Part shown: piece after piece, positions 41,398 to 50,644 of the stretch
Layout: every line of letters starts with the position of its first letter
Position numbering within the stretch: the first letter of the stretch is position 1
NCBI GenBank assembly: GCA_018780035.1
Contig: JADMKE010000005.1
Location: forward strand, 193,619 to 257,618
Length of the DNA stretch: 64,000 bases
Reading direction: 5' to 3'
Origin: Candidatus Sericytochromatia bacterium
GTDB lineage: Bacteria > Cyanobacteriota > Sericytochromatia > UBA7694
Program-made: the position numbers and the translations under genes
The notes under the pieces: generated by a model
What the model was told of the DNA's origin: nothing
The model's database searches: none
The model's input: only the letters and a program-made list of their open reading frames with translations

Positions 41398-44300
41398 ATG
41401 GGTAATATTTCATCAACGCCCTCTTATTTCAACACGCCACAAACAGGTGCACAGTATCGGGTTACACCTCAGAATTACCGTCAAATTCTGGGTGAACAGG
41501 CCGATATTGTGATGAAGCCTGAACAGATGAAGGACATGTTTGAAAAAGGCTATCTCGACGTCCAGCGCCAATTTACGGAGCAGGAGTCGAATGAGGGAAT
41601 TTTTACCATTGCAGCCAAAGCCTTAGCAACCTTTGTTGGGCCATCTAGAAGCATTGGCGCAATTACCATCGATCCTAAATTTCTCGAAATGATCAAAGAC
41701 CCCAATGCCGAAATCGGCTTTGGGTATACCCGCCTGCGTCAGGAGACGCTCAATTCTCTGCCTTATCCCACCGAGCCAGAAAGACCGGCAACACCGCCAC
41801 CGGCTCAAACAACACCAAGCCTGCAGCAGACCGATGTGGGAGTAGCGACCCCCCAAGAGCAGACTGAAGAACACCGAGAGCAAACAGCAAAATTCCGCAA
41901 GGAACAAGAAGCCCGCACCGAAACCCCAGGTACACCCGGTTCTTATATGGTGGAACGTAATTCCCACCAGAATAATGCGGGTGTAACTTGGGGCAAGGAC
42001 GGTGGTGCCAAAAGGAGCGATGAATTCGGTACTTTGGTCAAAAAGTATGAAGCAGATGGTGCTCCTCAATATTGGAATACAGAATACGTTCAAGATGCCA
42101 CATGGGAAGGGGCTTATACCGAAGCAGCAACCCAAGACCGGGATACCGCCGTACGTTTTCAGTACGCCACCCGCGGTGGGCTCGATATGGAAACGGCCAT
42201 CAGTGAGCGAAAAAGTAATCCCAATGCGGATACAGTTGCAACCCGCCAAACACAAGTGTTGCTTAACTACGTCAATAAAAAAACAGGCTCTCACCTGACA
42301 ATGAACGATGTCATGAGAAATCCACAAGGCGTCAAGGAACAAATAGCAAAGGCTTACGGTTTTCCGAATAACGCGGAGGTTTCACGCCTCGCTCAACACA
42401 GCCGGGATTTTCGGGCGATAGGTTATATCAGTGGTGAAAACCCCAAAGTAGCCACTCACCAAGTCGGCCAAATGTCGACAGGTCAAGCCAACAGCATCTT
42501 GCGCCAACAAATCACGGGCCACAGTAAAAAATCCGATAATACGGATAATTTTTACGACACGATTGGTATGTTGTCGTCTCGGAAAGTCAGTGAACCTGGC
42601 TTTGATGCGTTTAAACCTGCTGATGCCACGGCAAGCACCACTTTGCTGGATGTTTACCGCACCCAAACACAAACCACACCCATTCCAGACAATGCGATGG
42701 GAGACTATCAGAAGCTTTACAATGATAGGTTCAAAACGAATCTCTCTTTAGACGATATTAAAGCAGCAAAACCAACACTCCAAGACATGTATGCCTTACG
42801 GGCCAGCAATTTTTATGCAACAAACAGTCCAGGGAAAAACAAAGACGGAGATCCCCTGCCGCTCAAACCCTTGCCTATCACACCCAATAATGGCCGCGTC
42901 ACTTTAAATAATCCTGGCCAAGATACCAATCGAATGTTAAACGTTCGTATGGTTTTGGAAGCCAACAATGGTGGCGATCAGGTGCATACTTTTGGGCCAA
43001 CAGAAATTGCAGCAGTAAATGCACGTGTAACACAAAATTTTACAGGCAGTACCCTCACCCTAAGAAATAACTTGGGTCAAACCGTTCCTGCAGATCAGCT
43101 GATTCAGCGCCTGCAAATTAATAACCAAGACAGTGAAGCTGTTGACACCGCCATGGTCGAATTAAACCGGACAGGCGTTTTAAAAGCCACTGGTAGCAAT
43201 GAGATCATCGCCAAATTTGAAGGAGAGCCCAGAGTTCTTAAAAAACCCGATGGCAAAGGGGGCTTTGAACCCGTCAAACCAGAAGATCAAGCAGCCTTTT
43301 TAAGTCAAGCGGCTCAACAATTCACCAATCCAGATGGCTCGTACAACAGCAAACTTGATGGGGGCGTCGGACATGGTTTTGTCGGCGGAACGGCTGGGAC
43401 CACCCAAGTCACACGCACAAACACCCCTCCAGTTACAATCAAAGCCTCTGAGATGTTGCAATTGGCTTCAGGAAATGCAGATTCAAACACAACAGTTAAG
43501 AATCTCAAAGAATCTTTGGGTATCACAGGTGAGATCTCCCAGCAAGATCTCTTCAAACGCGTTTTAACAGACGCCTTTGGCCAAACGCCTGACCAAGCGG
43601 CAACTGCATTAACAGCTGCAACAGGAACCACTGCTAGCCGCCCTCAGTTTGAATTCCCACAACCCAATCCAGCAGCCAACAGCGGGGTTCAGTTTGGAGA
43701 TCCCAGTCAGACGACTTTTACGCCTGTCTCGCCCACCTCTTCTGGTGTAATCAAAACCGAAAGCAGTACTTCGGTGAGTGGCCCCAGCGTCGAATCTCGC
43801 ACAGCTTCGCTGAATGCCAATCTTAAGACCATGGGTGAATTGGCGCAGATTCAAAACCTGATTCCCAAAAACCCAGAGAGCATTGGTCAGTTGAAAACGC
43901 AAATTGTGGCTGATTTAGATGCCCTTGAGAAAGCTGGGGTAACATCGATCAAAATTGGAACTCCCCCCACAGATACACCGATCAGCACCATTCGTGCCAG
44001 TGTGACTGAAAGTTTTGGCAAAATTGAAGCCAGTGCGCAAAAGGGCCAAGAAGCAATGCGCATGGAAGCTGTACGCAGAGGATTGGGTGAAGATGCGGAT
44101 CCCAGTCAAGTGATCGGCCAAGCGCCCGGAGGTTTGCCCTCCATTCCGCCAGTGCCGGCAGACGGCAAGGCGGGGGGAGCAGCCTATGCAACCGCCATCC
44201 AAGATTCTGTCAAAGCTTTTTCTGGTCAATTGCGGGAAATGGTCAGAGATGGCGATATCTCGGAAACAGAAAAAGCAAGTATTCAAGGTTGGCTCGACAC

Positions 44301-46098
44301 CAGTACACAAAATCTGGCCACGTCTTTGGGATTGGCTCCCAATACCTTGCAAGGCAGTAATTTGGCAGAGACCTTGCGTGGCAAAGGATATTCAGACGCG
44401 GATATCAATACCATCTCAAACGCAGTAGGGATGATCAAAGATGCCCAGGCCAGTACCAACCTGACATCTGAAGCCCGTAGCTTTCACAAGGTCTTGGACA
44501 ATGTGCGCGGCTTGCAACAAAAACTCGATGAGTTTGAAAAAGTCGGCGTGCTGCGCAATGCCTTTGTCGGCGAAATGAAAGATTTGGCGACGAGAAAGCC
44601 CGAGCAATTTGACGCAGTGATGCGTGGTGCCTATAATCTCCCTCCCAAAGGTCAAGATCCCAAAGCGGATGCAGTCATTGCAGATTTGACAACCCAGGCC
44701 AAAGAGGGAAGGATGCCCATTCCTGCCAATATTAGCTTTGTGGATGGAAATACCTTACACGGAGCCAATGCGGCTTATATACCGCCACAAACAGGGGCTG
44801 ATGGAAAAAAAGTAGAAGGCACGATTTTACTCAATCGTGCACTCTTAACCAAACCCGCAGAGTTGAGCAACGCCTTGGCAGAGGAGATGTTTCATCACAT
44901 GGAGGGCCAGACCCAGGCTTTCCGCGCCGGAGAGGCCTTGGCCAAGTTGCCTGCTGACGCTCAGACAGCATTAAAAGCAAAACCCGATGCGGTTCTCTCA
45001 GAGCAACAAGTCAGTGCCCTGACATCCGATCAGAAACAGGCCTATGACGACTATTTAAAAGCCCGCAGTGGAACTTATGACACCGTTGGTGATGAGGGAC
45101 AGGCCGGTCTCAGGGCTTTTCGTGAAGCCCAACAGGGCGGTAGTGTCGCCACTGTTTCTGCAGTTGCCGCTCAGGGGCATGATGCCCTGGCCAGCGAAGG
45201 GGTGTTGAAATCGGGTACAGGGGATCGCCCAACCAACATAAAAGGCTATGATCATGGGACAGTGACCCTTCCCGGTGTGGGAAGTGTGAGAGCTGAGTTC
45301 CAATCTGGGGGGGTACGCCGAGGCGGCTCAACCGGTACAGAGACAGAGGCCCCACCGATTACCCCTGGCGAAACGGGTGGCTTGGCCACCCCCGGCATCA
45401 ACCCCCACAATACGGGGCAAACCTACGTCATGCCAACCCAATCTGATCCCATGCCTCCCACCAGTGATCCTGCTGAGATCGCTCGGCGAGATCATATCAA
45501 AGCATTGGATCGGCAGTTGAGCACCTTTCAAACAACCGAACACAAAAATGCAGATGGCAGCCCCATGACAGAACCTCAAAAAGAGCAAAAACGGTTGGGA
45601 TTGCAAAGAGATCGTGATGAACTGGTGCAAATGAACTCCGTTCAATATGCACAGAAATACAATGTGCAACAGCCCGAAGGAAGCACCCATCAGATGGAAC
45701 AACCCCCCGAAGATTTCTTGGGCAAGGCCAAAGAAATGGGAGGCCAAGCCATGAACGCAATACTGCAAATGCTTTCAACCGGTGAACTGGGTAATTATTG
45801 TGAGAAAATAGCACAGGGGATTGAAAGAGAATGGGGCAAATTTTATGGCGAACGGTCTCAAAAATCGATTGCTTCTGATAGTACAAAAGCAACTGAGCTT
45901 GCAGGTGTTACCATGGGGGCTGGTGCAGTAAGTAGCGATAGTTTGTCACGCAGTATCGCGCAAAGCCCGACCACCCAAGGTGATCAAGCTCATTTCGATC
46001 AGCAAGAGCAAGCCGCGCGTCAGTCTCGCAAGAGCTTAAAACGGCAAGATGAGTTGGACGAAGAACACCGCCAATACTTTAACAGCAAATTTGCCTAA
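41398..46098 (+). CDS. Large MGNISST-type protein with putative metalloprotease-like module (1566 aa)
   Basis: An unrecognised 1566-residue, polar protein without signal peptide. It begins MGNISST, identical to the start of the protein at 52601. Residues 115-185 are Pro/Gln/Glu-rich; most of the rest is Gln/Asn/Thr-rich and predicted soluble. Residues about 1130-1240 resemble a putative zinc-peptidase-like module seen in large bacterial surface proteins: 'GTILLNRALL', then 'ALAEEMFHHMEGQ' (Glu 1162, Glu 1163, His 1166, His 1167) and 'DTVGDEGQAGL' (1229-1239), in the same order as the 'YLN...LEEIGH...GDEG' pattern. The C-terminus is charged and helical ('ARQSRKSLKRQDELDEEHRQ'). AAAAGGA precedes the ATG, 63 bases after the giant gene. 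It may be an effector or surface protease; both are inference. Confidence 0.8.
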   Translation: MGNISSTPSYFNTPQTGAQYRVTPQNYRQILGEQADIVMKPEQMKDMFEKGYLDVQRQFTEQESNEGIFTIAAKALATFVGPSRSIGAITIDPKFLEMIKDPNAEIGFGYTRLRQETLNSLPYPTEPERPATPPPAQTTPSLQQTDVGVATPQEQTEEHREQTAKFRKEQEARTETPGTPGSYMVERNSHQNNAGVTWGKDGGAKRSDEFGTLVKKYEADGAPQYWNTEYVQDATWEGAYTEAATQDRDTAVRFQYATRGGLDMETAISERKSNPNADTVATRQTQVLLNYVNKKTGSHLTMNDVMRNPQGVKEQIAKAYGFPNNAEVSRLAQHSRDFRAIGYISGENPKVATHQVGQMSTGQANSILRQQITGHSKKSDNTDNFYDTIGMLSSRKVSEPGFDAFKPADATASTTLLDVYRTQTQTTPIPDNAMGDYQKLYNDRFKTNLSLDDIKAAKPTLQDMYALRASNFYATNSPGKNKDGDPLPLKPLPITPNNGRVTLNNPGQDTNRMLNVRMVLEANNGGDQVHTFGPTEIAAVNARVTQNFTGSTLTLRNNLGQTVPADQLIQRLQINNQDSEAVDTAMVELNRTGVLKATGSNEIIAKFEGEPRVLKKPDGKGGFEPVKPEDQAAFLSQAAQQFTNPDGSYNSKLDGGVGHGFVGGTAGTTQVTRTNTPPVTIKASEMLQLASGNADSNTTVKNLKESLGITGEISQQDLFKRVLTDAFGQTPDQAATALTAATGTTASRPQFEFPQPNPAANSGVQFGDPSQTTFTPVSPTSSGVIKTESSTSVSGPSVESRTASLNANLKTMGELAQIQNLIPKNPESIGQLKTQIVADLDALEKAGVTSIKIGTPPTDTPISTIRASVTESFGKIEASAQKGQEAMRMEAVRRGLGEDADPSQVIGQAPGGLPSIPPVPADGKAGGAAYATAIQDSVKAFSGQLREMVRDGDISETEKASIQGWLDTSTQNLATSLGLAPNTLQGSNLAETLRGKGYSDADINTISNAVGMIKDAQASTNLTSEARSFHKVLDNVRGLQQKLDEFEKVGVLRNAFVGEMKDLATRKPEQFDAVMRGAYNLPPKGQDPKADAVIADLTTQAKEGRMPIPANISFVDGNTLHGANAAYIPPQTGADGKKVEGTILLNRALLTKPAELSNALAEEMFHHMEGQTQAFRAGEALAKLPADAQTALKAKPDAVLSEQQVSALTSDQKQAYDDYLKARSGTYDTVGDEGQAGLRAFREAQQGGSVATVSAVAAQGHDALASEGVLKSGTGDRPTNIKGYDHGTVTLPGVGSVRAEFQSGGVRRGGSTGTETEAPPITPGETGGLATPGINPHNTGQTYVMPTQSDPMPPTSDPAEIARRDHIKALDRQLSTFQTTEHKNADGSPMTEPQKEQKRLGLQRDRDELVQMNSVQYAQKYNVQQPEGSTHQMEQPPEDFLGKAKEMGGQAMNAILQMLSTGELGNYCEKIAQGIEREWGKFYGERSQKSIASDSTKATELAGVTMGAGAVSSDSLSRSIAQSPTTQGDQAHFDQQEQAARQSRKSLKRQDELDEEHRQYFNSKFA

Positions 46099-46100
46099 CC

Positions 46101-46499
46101 ATGTTTAATTCGACGCGGTTAAAATACGCAATTGAAACCCTGCGCGATTTGAACCAGGAACGCGGGCAGCTGAGCAAACAACTCGCTGCCCTGCGGGCCC
46201 GCTGTCAGATCAGGGAAAATATTGTCGATAATCTCTACGATTATTATGATATTGTCTCGGGTGATTATTATGCGGTTTTGGACGGCATGGTGCGCTATCA
46301 CGAGTCTCTGGAAGTACTCAGGGATTATATGAAAGAGCATTATGACGTGCTCGAAGAACAGCTCCAGAAAACCCGTGAATATCTGGATCAACCCGTCAAA
46401 CCGATTCAAGCCCTCGAAAAAATCGAGAAGATCACCAGTTATGTCTTTTATATGAAAGATCCGCCCAAAGCCCCTGCAGATCCTGTTAACAAAGGTTAA
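46101..46499 (+). CDS. Small coiled-coil protein in the giant-protein locus
   Basis: A 132-residue, largely helical protein. 'ALETLRDLNQERGQLSKQ'-like heptads open it (actual start 'MFNSTRLKYAIETLRDLNQE'), a Tyr-rich middle follows ('NLYDYYDIVSGDYYAVLDG') and then 'HYDVLEEQLQKTREYLDQ'. The ATG lies two bases after the stop of the 1566-residue protein and has no ribosome-binding site, so it depends on translational coupling and its product probably works with that protein, for instance as a chaperone or adaptor. No known family is recognised, so this role is a guess from size and position. Confidence 0.75.
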   Translation: MFNSTRLKYAIETLRDLNQERGQLSKQLAALRARCQIRENIVDNLYDYYDIVSGDYYAVLDGMVRYHESLEVLRDYMKEHYDVLEEQLQKTREYLDQPVKPIQALEKIEKITSYVFYMKDPPKAPADPVNKG

Positions 46500-46588
46500 T
46501 CAGGCAAGCAAAAAGTGGGTGGATTGGGCTTGAATAAAGTATCCCTGCCGATTAAACTGAAAAAAGATCACTTTAAAGAGGCGGGTTC

Positions 46589-47821
46589 ATGAGTTTTGAA
46601 AACAGTCCCAATTCCACTCCGCGCAGAGCCCCCGGCCCCCTGCCTGCAGCGGGAGCCTCTCCTTCGCAGCCACAAGAATCGAAAGAAGTGACTGTCACAG
46701 ATCAAGAGTTGCTCGATTACAAGACCCAAACCCTGCTCAATGACGATGATCAGGCCACGGAATTGCGCATGCAAATTGCCTTTTATGGCGAACAATTGCT
46801 CAACCGGGTCAGATATGAAGTAGATGTAATGGAGCGGGAATTGGTGGCTTTGGCCACTGTCTTTAATGAATTCCTGACCGAAGTCAAAAACCTCGATGGC
46901 CAGATCAACCAACTCACCAGCACCATCAATGCAGGCAAACTTCAGGCAGCCAAAGAACTCGATGCCACCATCAAACAAGAGGTGCAGGTGGTGGTCGACC
47001 AATTGCGCATGGTGCAAAGCTCCGATCTGGAAAGTGTCGAGGTCCTCTACCAAAATCTCGATGCCTTACAAGACAATTACCAAATTCTGCAAAAACAAAT
47101 TGAGACCCTTGATGAGATTGGCATCAAAACCGACCAGCTCAAGAAAAATTTGCCTGCCTTGGAAAAAGGCATTTCTCAATTTGGCAAATCGATTGAAGAG
47201 CGCCAACTCTCGCTCTTGGTGGGTGAAGACGGGCAGCAAGAAGAAAAAGTCGATTACGAGAGCATTCGCTTAGAATTAAAAGGCATGTTGCAAAACCAGA
47301 GCAGAGCCATGATCGGCCATTTGCGCCAAGCCCAGGTCATGGCCAATCCCCGCGAAGTGGAAATGCTCAGGCGCAATCATATGGGGTTTGAGGCCTCTCT
47401 CGAAGAAATTAACAACCAGATCAACAGTCTGGCTGAAGCGGGACTGGATATCTCAGAACTCCAAGAGATGGTCAAACCGATTGCCGCTGGACTCAAACAA
47501 TTTGATCGGGCCCTCTCCTCCAACCAATTTCTCAAAATCACCGAGCGGATTTATGCGGAAGTAGAGGTTGTCACCCAACAAATTCGTGAGGCCCAATATA
47601 TTAATAACCGCGAAGATCTCGAAGTCCTCCAAGAAAATGTCGATATCCTCTACGAAAATTGTGATGCCTTTGCCGATGAGCTGGACGAGGTTGCGGGACA
47701 GGGATTAGATATTGCCCCTGTGCTTGAGCATTACAATGTACTCAGGGTCAATTTAGAACAATTTGAGCGGGTCCTCCAAGATGCAGGCAACCGCATCGGG
47801 CTGACCAGCGGCAACTTTTGA
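46589..47821 (+). CDS. Helical three-repeat protein of unknown function
   Basis: A 410-residue protein with a Pro/Ser-rich first 35 residues and an otherwise all-helical body. Three diverged repeats can be aligned, at about 138-205, 244-312 and 331-398: each starts like 'QLRMVQ', 'HLRQAQ' or 'QIREAQ', continues with an acidic-hydrophobic 'LESVEVLYQNLDAL'-type helix, a 'GIKTDQL/GLDISEL/GLDIAPV' turn, and ends in 'QFGKSI', 'QFDRAL' or 'QFERVL'. This suggests a repeated three-helix module that builds a rod or binding scaffold. GAGGCGGG precedes the ATG. Its stop overlaps the TTG start of birA. Cytosolic or secreted location unknown. Confidence 0.78.
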   Translation: MSFENSPNSTPRRAPGPLPAAGASPSQPQESKEVTVTDQELLDYKTQTLLNDDDQATELRMQIAFYGEQLLNRVRYEVDVMERELVALATVFNEFLTEVKNLDGQINQLTSTINAGKLQAAKELDATIKQEVQVVVDQLRMVQSSDLESVEVLYQNLDALQDNYQILQKQIETLDEIGIKTDQLKKNLPALEKGISQFGKSIEERQLSLLVGEDGQQEEKVDYESIRLELKGMLQNQSRAMIGHLRQAQVMANPREVEMLRRNHMGFEASLEEINNQINSLAEAGLDISELQEMVKPIAAGLKQFDRALSSNQFLKITERIYAEVEVVTQQIREAQYINNREDLEVLQENVDILYENCDAFADELDEVAGQGLDIAPVLEHYNVLRVNLEQFERVLQDAGNRIGLTSGNF

Positions 47822-48474
47822 CCCCTTCAACCCCAGAGCTCAATTGGCAAATTCACAGGGAACGCAGTCTCGATTCGACCCAGATTCGCTTAAAAGAAGT
47901 GGCCTTGTCAGCGCCAGAGGGCACAGTGATAGTGGCCCAAATCCAAACGCAAGGTTTGGGCCGAGAGGGCCGAATTTGGTATTCCGATCCCGGAGGCCTT
48001 TACCTCTCCGCATTGCTCAAACCCCCTCAAATCTTAAATGACCTGCCACTGAGTCTCTTATATGCTGTCTGTAAAACCTTGGAAGACCTCTCGGGACAGG
48101 ATTTAACGATCAAATGGCCCAATGATCTGCTCGTCAAGGGCGCAAAATTAGCGGGTATGCTGATTGACGCCCAACTCAAAGGCAGCCACCCCCTGTATTA
48201 CCTCTGTGGGATTGGCATCAATCTCAACCAGCGCCAATTTTCCCAAGCAATGGCACAATCAGCGACCTCATTGGCGCTGCTCAGCCATAAGAACTGGGAA
48301 CCCGAGCAGATTTTGCCCTCTTTGCTTGAAAATATCGCCCTGGCCTACCAAGCCTTACAAACAGATCCCCATCTCTGGCGCAGACCCGAACAACCGCTTG
48401 GATTGAGACCCATTCAAATCGGGTATAATACACAAGAAACGAAAACACTGGGAGAGCTGCTTGTTTATGAGTGA
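47818..48474 (+). CDS. birA: Biotin--[biotin carboxyl carrier protein] ligase
   Basis: A 218-residue biotin protein ligase without the N-terminal DNA-binding domain, so a ligase but not the E. coli-type repressor. 'LDSTQIRLKEVA' opens it, the biotinyl-5'-AMP loop reads 'QTQGLGREGRIWYSDPGG', and 'LTIKWPNDLLVKGAKLAGML' plus 'CGIGINLNQ' are catalytic-domain signatures. The C-terminal SH3-like part is short. It uses a TTG start that overlaps the TGA of the previous gene (TTGA), a sign of coupling. It would serve the biotin enzyme of the accC locus 20 kb away. Its place inside a run of unknown helical genes is odd. Confidence 0.9.
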   Translation: MTPSTPELNWQIHRERSLDSTQIRLKEVALSAPEGTVIVAQIQTQGLGREGRIWYSDPGGLYLSALLKPPQILNDLPLSLLYAVCKTLEDLSGQDLTIKWPNDLLVKGAKLAGMLIDAQLKGSHPLYYLCGIGINLNQRQFSQAMAQSATSLALLSHKNWEPEQILPSLLENIALAYQALQTDPHLWRRPEQPLGLRPIQIGYNTQETKTLGELLVYE

Positions 48475-49288
48475 ACTGGATCCAAGCAAATGGGTGGAAA
48501 TTTTGACCCATCCAAATCTGTCCGAAGCAGAAATGGAAAAATACCGCGCCCTGTTTGATAATGACACCATCTTCCAGGCTTATGTCAAAAGCATGCAGAT
48601 GCAAGCGGTTTTAGAGGCCTTTCGCAAAGTTCTGCTCTCGTTTTTTCAGCATGGCTTTGAAGCTGAAACAGTGATCATTGCCAACGCCTATCTCTGGCTA
48701 AAAACAACACAACGGCTCGATCCTGGCTTTGATGATGAAATGATTCAGAGCTGGATGCAACAATCACTGCTCTTGACCCAGTTGCTTTTTCAATTTGCAG
48801 TAGAAGCCTACCAAACAGCGCTCAAAGAAGATGCCAGCATCTCAGAGCGCATGTATACCACCGAAATGGAAGAGATGTATGCCGCTTGGTCGGAACATAT
48901 TTATTCTCTGGCCCAAGAAGAGAACATTTCTGAAGAGCTATTGATTCAGCGTTCCGATTTGGTGATTCAAACCCTGTCCCAATTATTGGCCCAGTATGAA
49001 AATGAAGCGGGCCTTAAACTGGAGTTACGGGATTACCATAAAATTATCACCCACCTCATGCTTCAGACCTTTGTCTTTACCTATCTGAATAACCCCAGTG
49101 TCTATTACGAGTTGGCTGTGGCCTACGAAGAAATTTATATCACCCTGGGTTTTGATGTACCTTCGGTGCTGATCAACCTCAAAGGCAAAGAACACCTGAT
49201 GCACCCCGATAATCAGACCCAATTAATCGCCCTGCTGGCACAAGAAACCATGAATATACAGAATCAGGCCAGTTCTGGCAGCAATTGA
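48467..49288 (+). CDS. Helical protein of unknown function
   Basis: A 273-residue acidic, helical protein I do not recognise. The N-terminus reads 'MSELDPSKWVEILTHPNLS' and many helices follow, rich in Gln, Glu, Tyr and Leu ('LLTQLLFQFAVEAYQTALKE', 'YTTEMEEMYAAWSEHIYSLA', 'ELAVAYEEIYITLGFD'). There is no signal peptide or clear membrane helix. The ATG at 48467 overlaps the birA stop by 8 bases and follows GGGAG. It ends the plus-strand run and overlaps truB tail to tail by 25 bases. It may be a cytosolic partner of the giant proteins, but nothing in the sequence proves this. Confidence 0.75.
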   Translation: MSELDPSKWVEILTHPNLSEAEMEKYRALFDNDTIFQAYVKSMQMQAVLEAFRKVLLSFFQHGFEAETVIIANAYLWLKTTQRLDPGFDDEMIQSWMQQSLLLTQLLFQFAVEAYQTALKEDASISERMYTTEMEEMYAAWSEHIYSLAQEENISEELLIQRSDLVIQTLSQLLAQYENEAGLKLELRDYHKIITHLMLQTFVFTYLNNPSVYYELAVAYEEIYITLGFDVPSVLINLKGKEHLMHPDNQTQLIALLAQETMNIQNQASSGSN

Positions 49289-50196
49289 GGCTGTTCCAAA
49301 ACGCAAAGTGAGCGCAGACTCAGTGTTTCAGGCGCTAACTCCCCCATGCCCAGAAACTGCCCCTCAGCATAGATTCTGAGGGGTTCAGAGAAAGGCCCCG
49401 CAACAGTGGGCACAAACAATTGTCCCATTTGAAAACGCCGGCCCTCAGCGGCTGTCAGCACCAAATCCGACAAATGGCTCAAAGGCGCATCCATTTGCAA
49501 GAGCGGCAAACAGGCGGGATCAGGTAAGACCTCTAAAAGCGGAATGGTTTGCTTCAAGGCCACCCCATTGGCCTCAATTCGGCAGAGGTGCAATAAATGC
49601 GCCCCACAGCCCAGCTTTTGGCCCACATCATGGGCCAGGGTACGGATATATGTGCCCGCGGAACAGCGCACTTCGATCTCCAGATCGGGCGAAGTCCAAT
49701 TGAGCAGGTCCAATTGTTGAATGGTGATTTCACGGGCAGGCCGTTCGGGCACGTCAATGCCCTGACGGGCCAATTCGTACAGGCGTTTGCCCTGAAAAGA
49801 AACAGCCGAAACCATCGGGGGCAACTGAGACTGCCGACCCAAAAAGCCTGCCAGAACAGCCCTTAACTCCGACTCCGTAAGCACAGGAACCGGGCGCTCT
49901 TCCAGCACCTGGCCGGAGGCATCCTGGCTGTCGGTACTGCTGCCGAGGCGAATCACACCCCGGTAGACCTTTTCACCTGGCAAATATTGAATCAAACGGG
50001 TGGCTTTGCCCACGGCCAGGAGCAAAACCCCGGTTACATCGGGATCGAGGGTGCCACTGTGGCCAATTTTGCGAATGCCCAAAAGGCGGCGGGCTTTGGC
50101 CACCACATCGTGAGAGGTAAAAGCCATAGGCTTTTCAATTGGTAACCAAAAGCCCGCAGGCCAGCTGGGTGCTTGGTTCTCCAGCAATTCTGTCAA
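49264..50196 (-). CDS. truB: tRNA pseudouridine(55) synthase TruB
   Basis: A 310-residue TruB, which forms pseudouridine 55 in the T-loop of tRNAs. The catalytic Asp is residue 51 in 'KIGHSGTLDPDVTGVLLLAV'; 'KPMAFTSHDVVAKARR' at 22-37, 'KVYRGVIRLGSSTDSQDASG' and 'VRCSAGTYIRTLAHDVG' are diagnostic. The C-terminal part looks like the usual PUA-type extension. It starts with TTG, overlapping the rbfA stop codon as TTTGA, so it is translated by coupling to rbfA. rbfA-truB is a common gene pair linking ribosome assembly with tRNA modification. Confidence 0.94.
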   Translation of the reverse strand: MTELLENQAPSWPAGFWLPIEKPMAFTSHDVVAKARRLLGIRKIGHSGTLDPDVTGVLLLAVGKATRLIQYLPGEKVYRGVIRLGSSTDSQDASGQVLEERPVPVLTESELRAVLAGFLGRQSQLPPMVSAVSFQGKRLYELARQGIDVPERPAREITIQQLDLLNWTSPDLEIEVRCSAGTYIRTLAHDVGQKLGCGAHLLHLCRIEANGVALKQTIPLLEVLPDPACLPLLQMDAPLSHLSDLVLTAAEGRRFQMGQLFVPTVAGPFSEPLRIYAEGQFLGMGELAPETLSLRSLCVLEQPQLLPELA

Positions 50197-50555
50197 AGCT
50201 GGCCCTCTGCACGCAATTTTTCGATCAGCGAAATCACCTTGGCACCTTTTTCCAAGGCCAGATCCAGCCTAAAATGCAGCTCGGGCGTAAAGCGCAAACG
50301 CACACGTCGACCGAGTTCACTGCGGATAAAACCCTTGGCAGAGGTCAGCCCCTGCATAAAATCTTGCTGATCTTCAGGTTCACCAAAAACGCTAACATAA
50401 ATCGTGGCGTGGCTCAGATCGCGGGTTAAATCGACCCGCGTAATCGAGCCAAAATGTTCTGTGACGCGGATATCATGTACTTCGGAGCGAAGAATATCAC
50501 TCAGGGCCCTGTGAACTTCGGCGGTTACTTTTTCAACGCGAATGCTATTGGCCAT
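50193..50555 (-). CDS. rbfA: Ribosome-binding factor A
   Basis: A 120-residue RbfA, a KH-fold factor for 30S subunit maturation. 'MANSIRVEKVTAEVHRALSD' opens the protein, followed by 'ITRVDLTRDLSHATIYVSVF' and 'GFIRSELGRRVRLRFTPELH', all typical; 'FRLDLALEKGAKV' closes the fold. Normal length. It is the first gene of an rbfA-truB unit; the usual infB or nusA neighbours are not visible upstream, where a 141-base gap separates it from the TsdA-like gene. Confidence 0.94.
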   Translation of the reverse strand: MANSIRVEKVTAEVHRALSDILRSEVHDIRVTEHFGSITRVDLTRDLSHATIYVSVFGEPEDQQDFMQGLTSAKGFIRSELGRRVRLRFTPELHFRLDLALEKGAKVISLIEKLRAEGQL

Positions 50556-50644
50556 ATAAATAGACCTGACTTTCTAAGAAAATAGCGGAAGTGCTTCTGA
50601 ATGAGTGAAATAAGTGACAGGGGCACTACGCTGCAGCCTTAATC

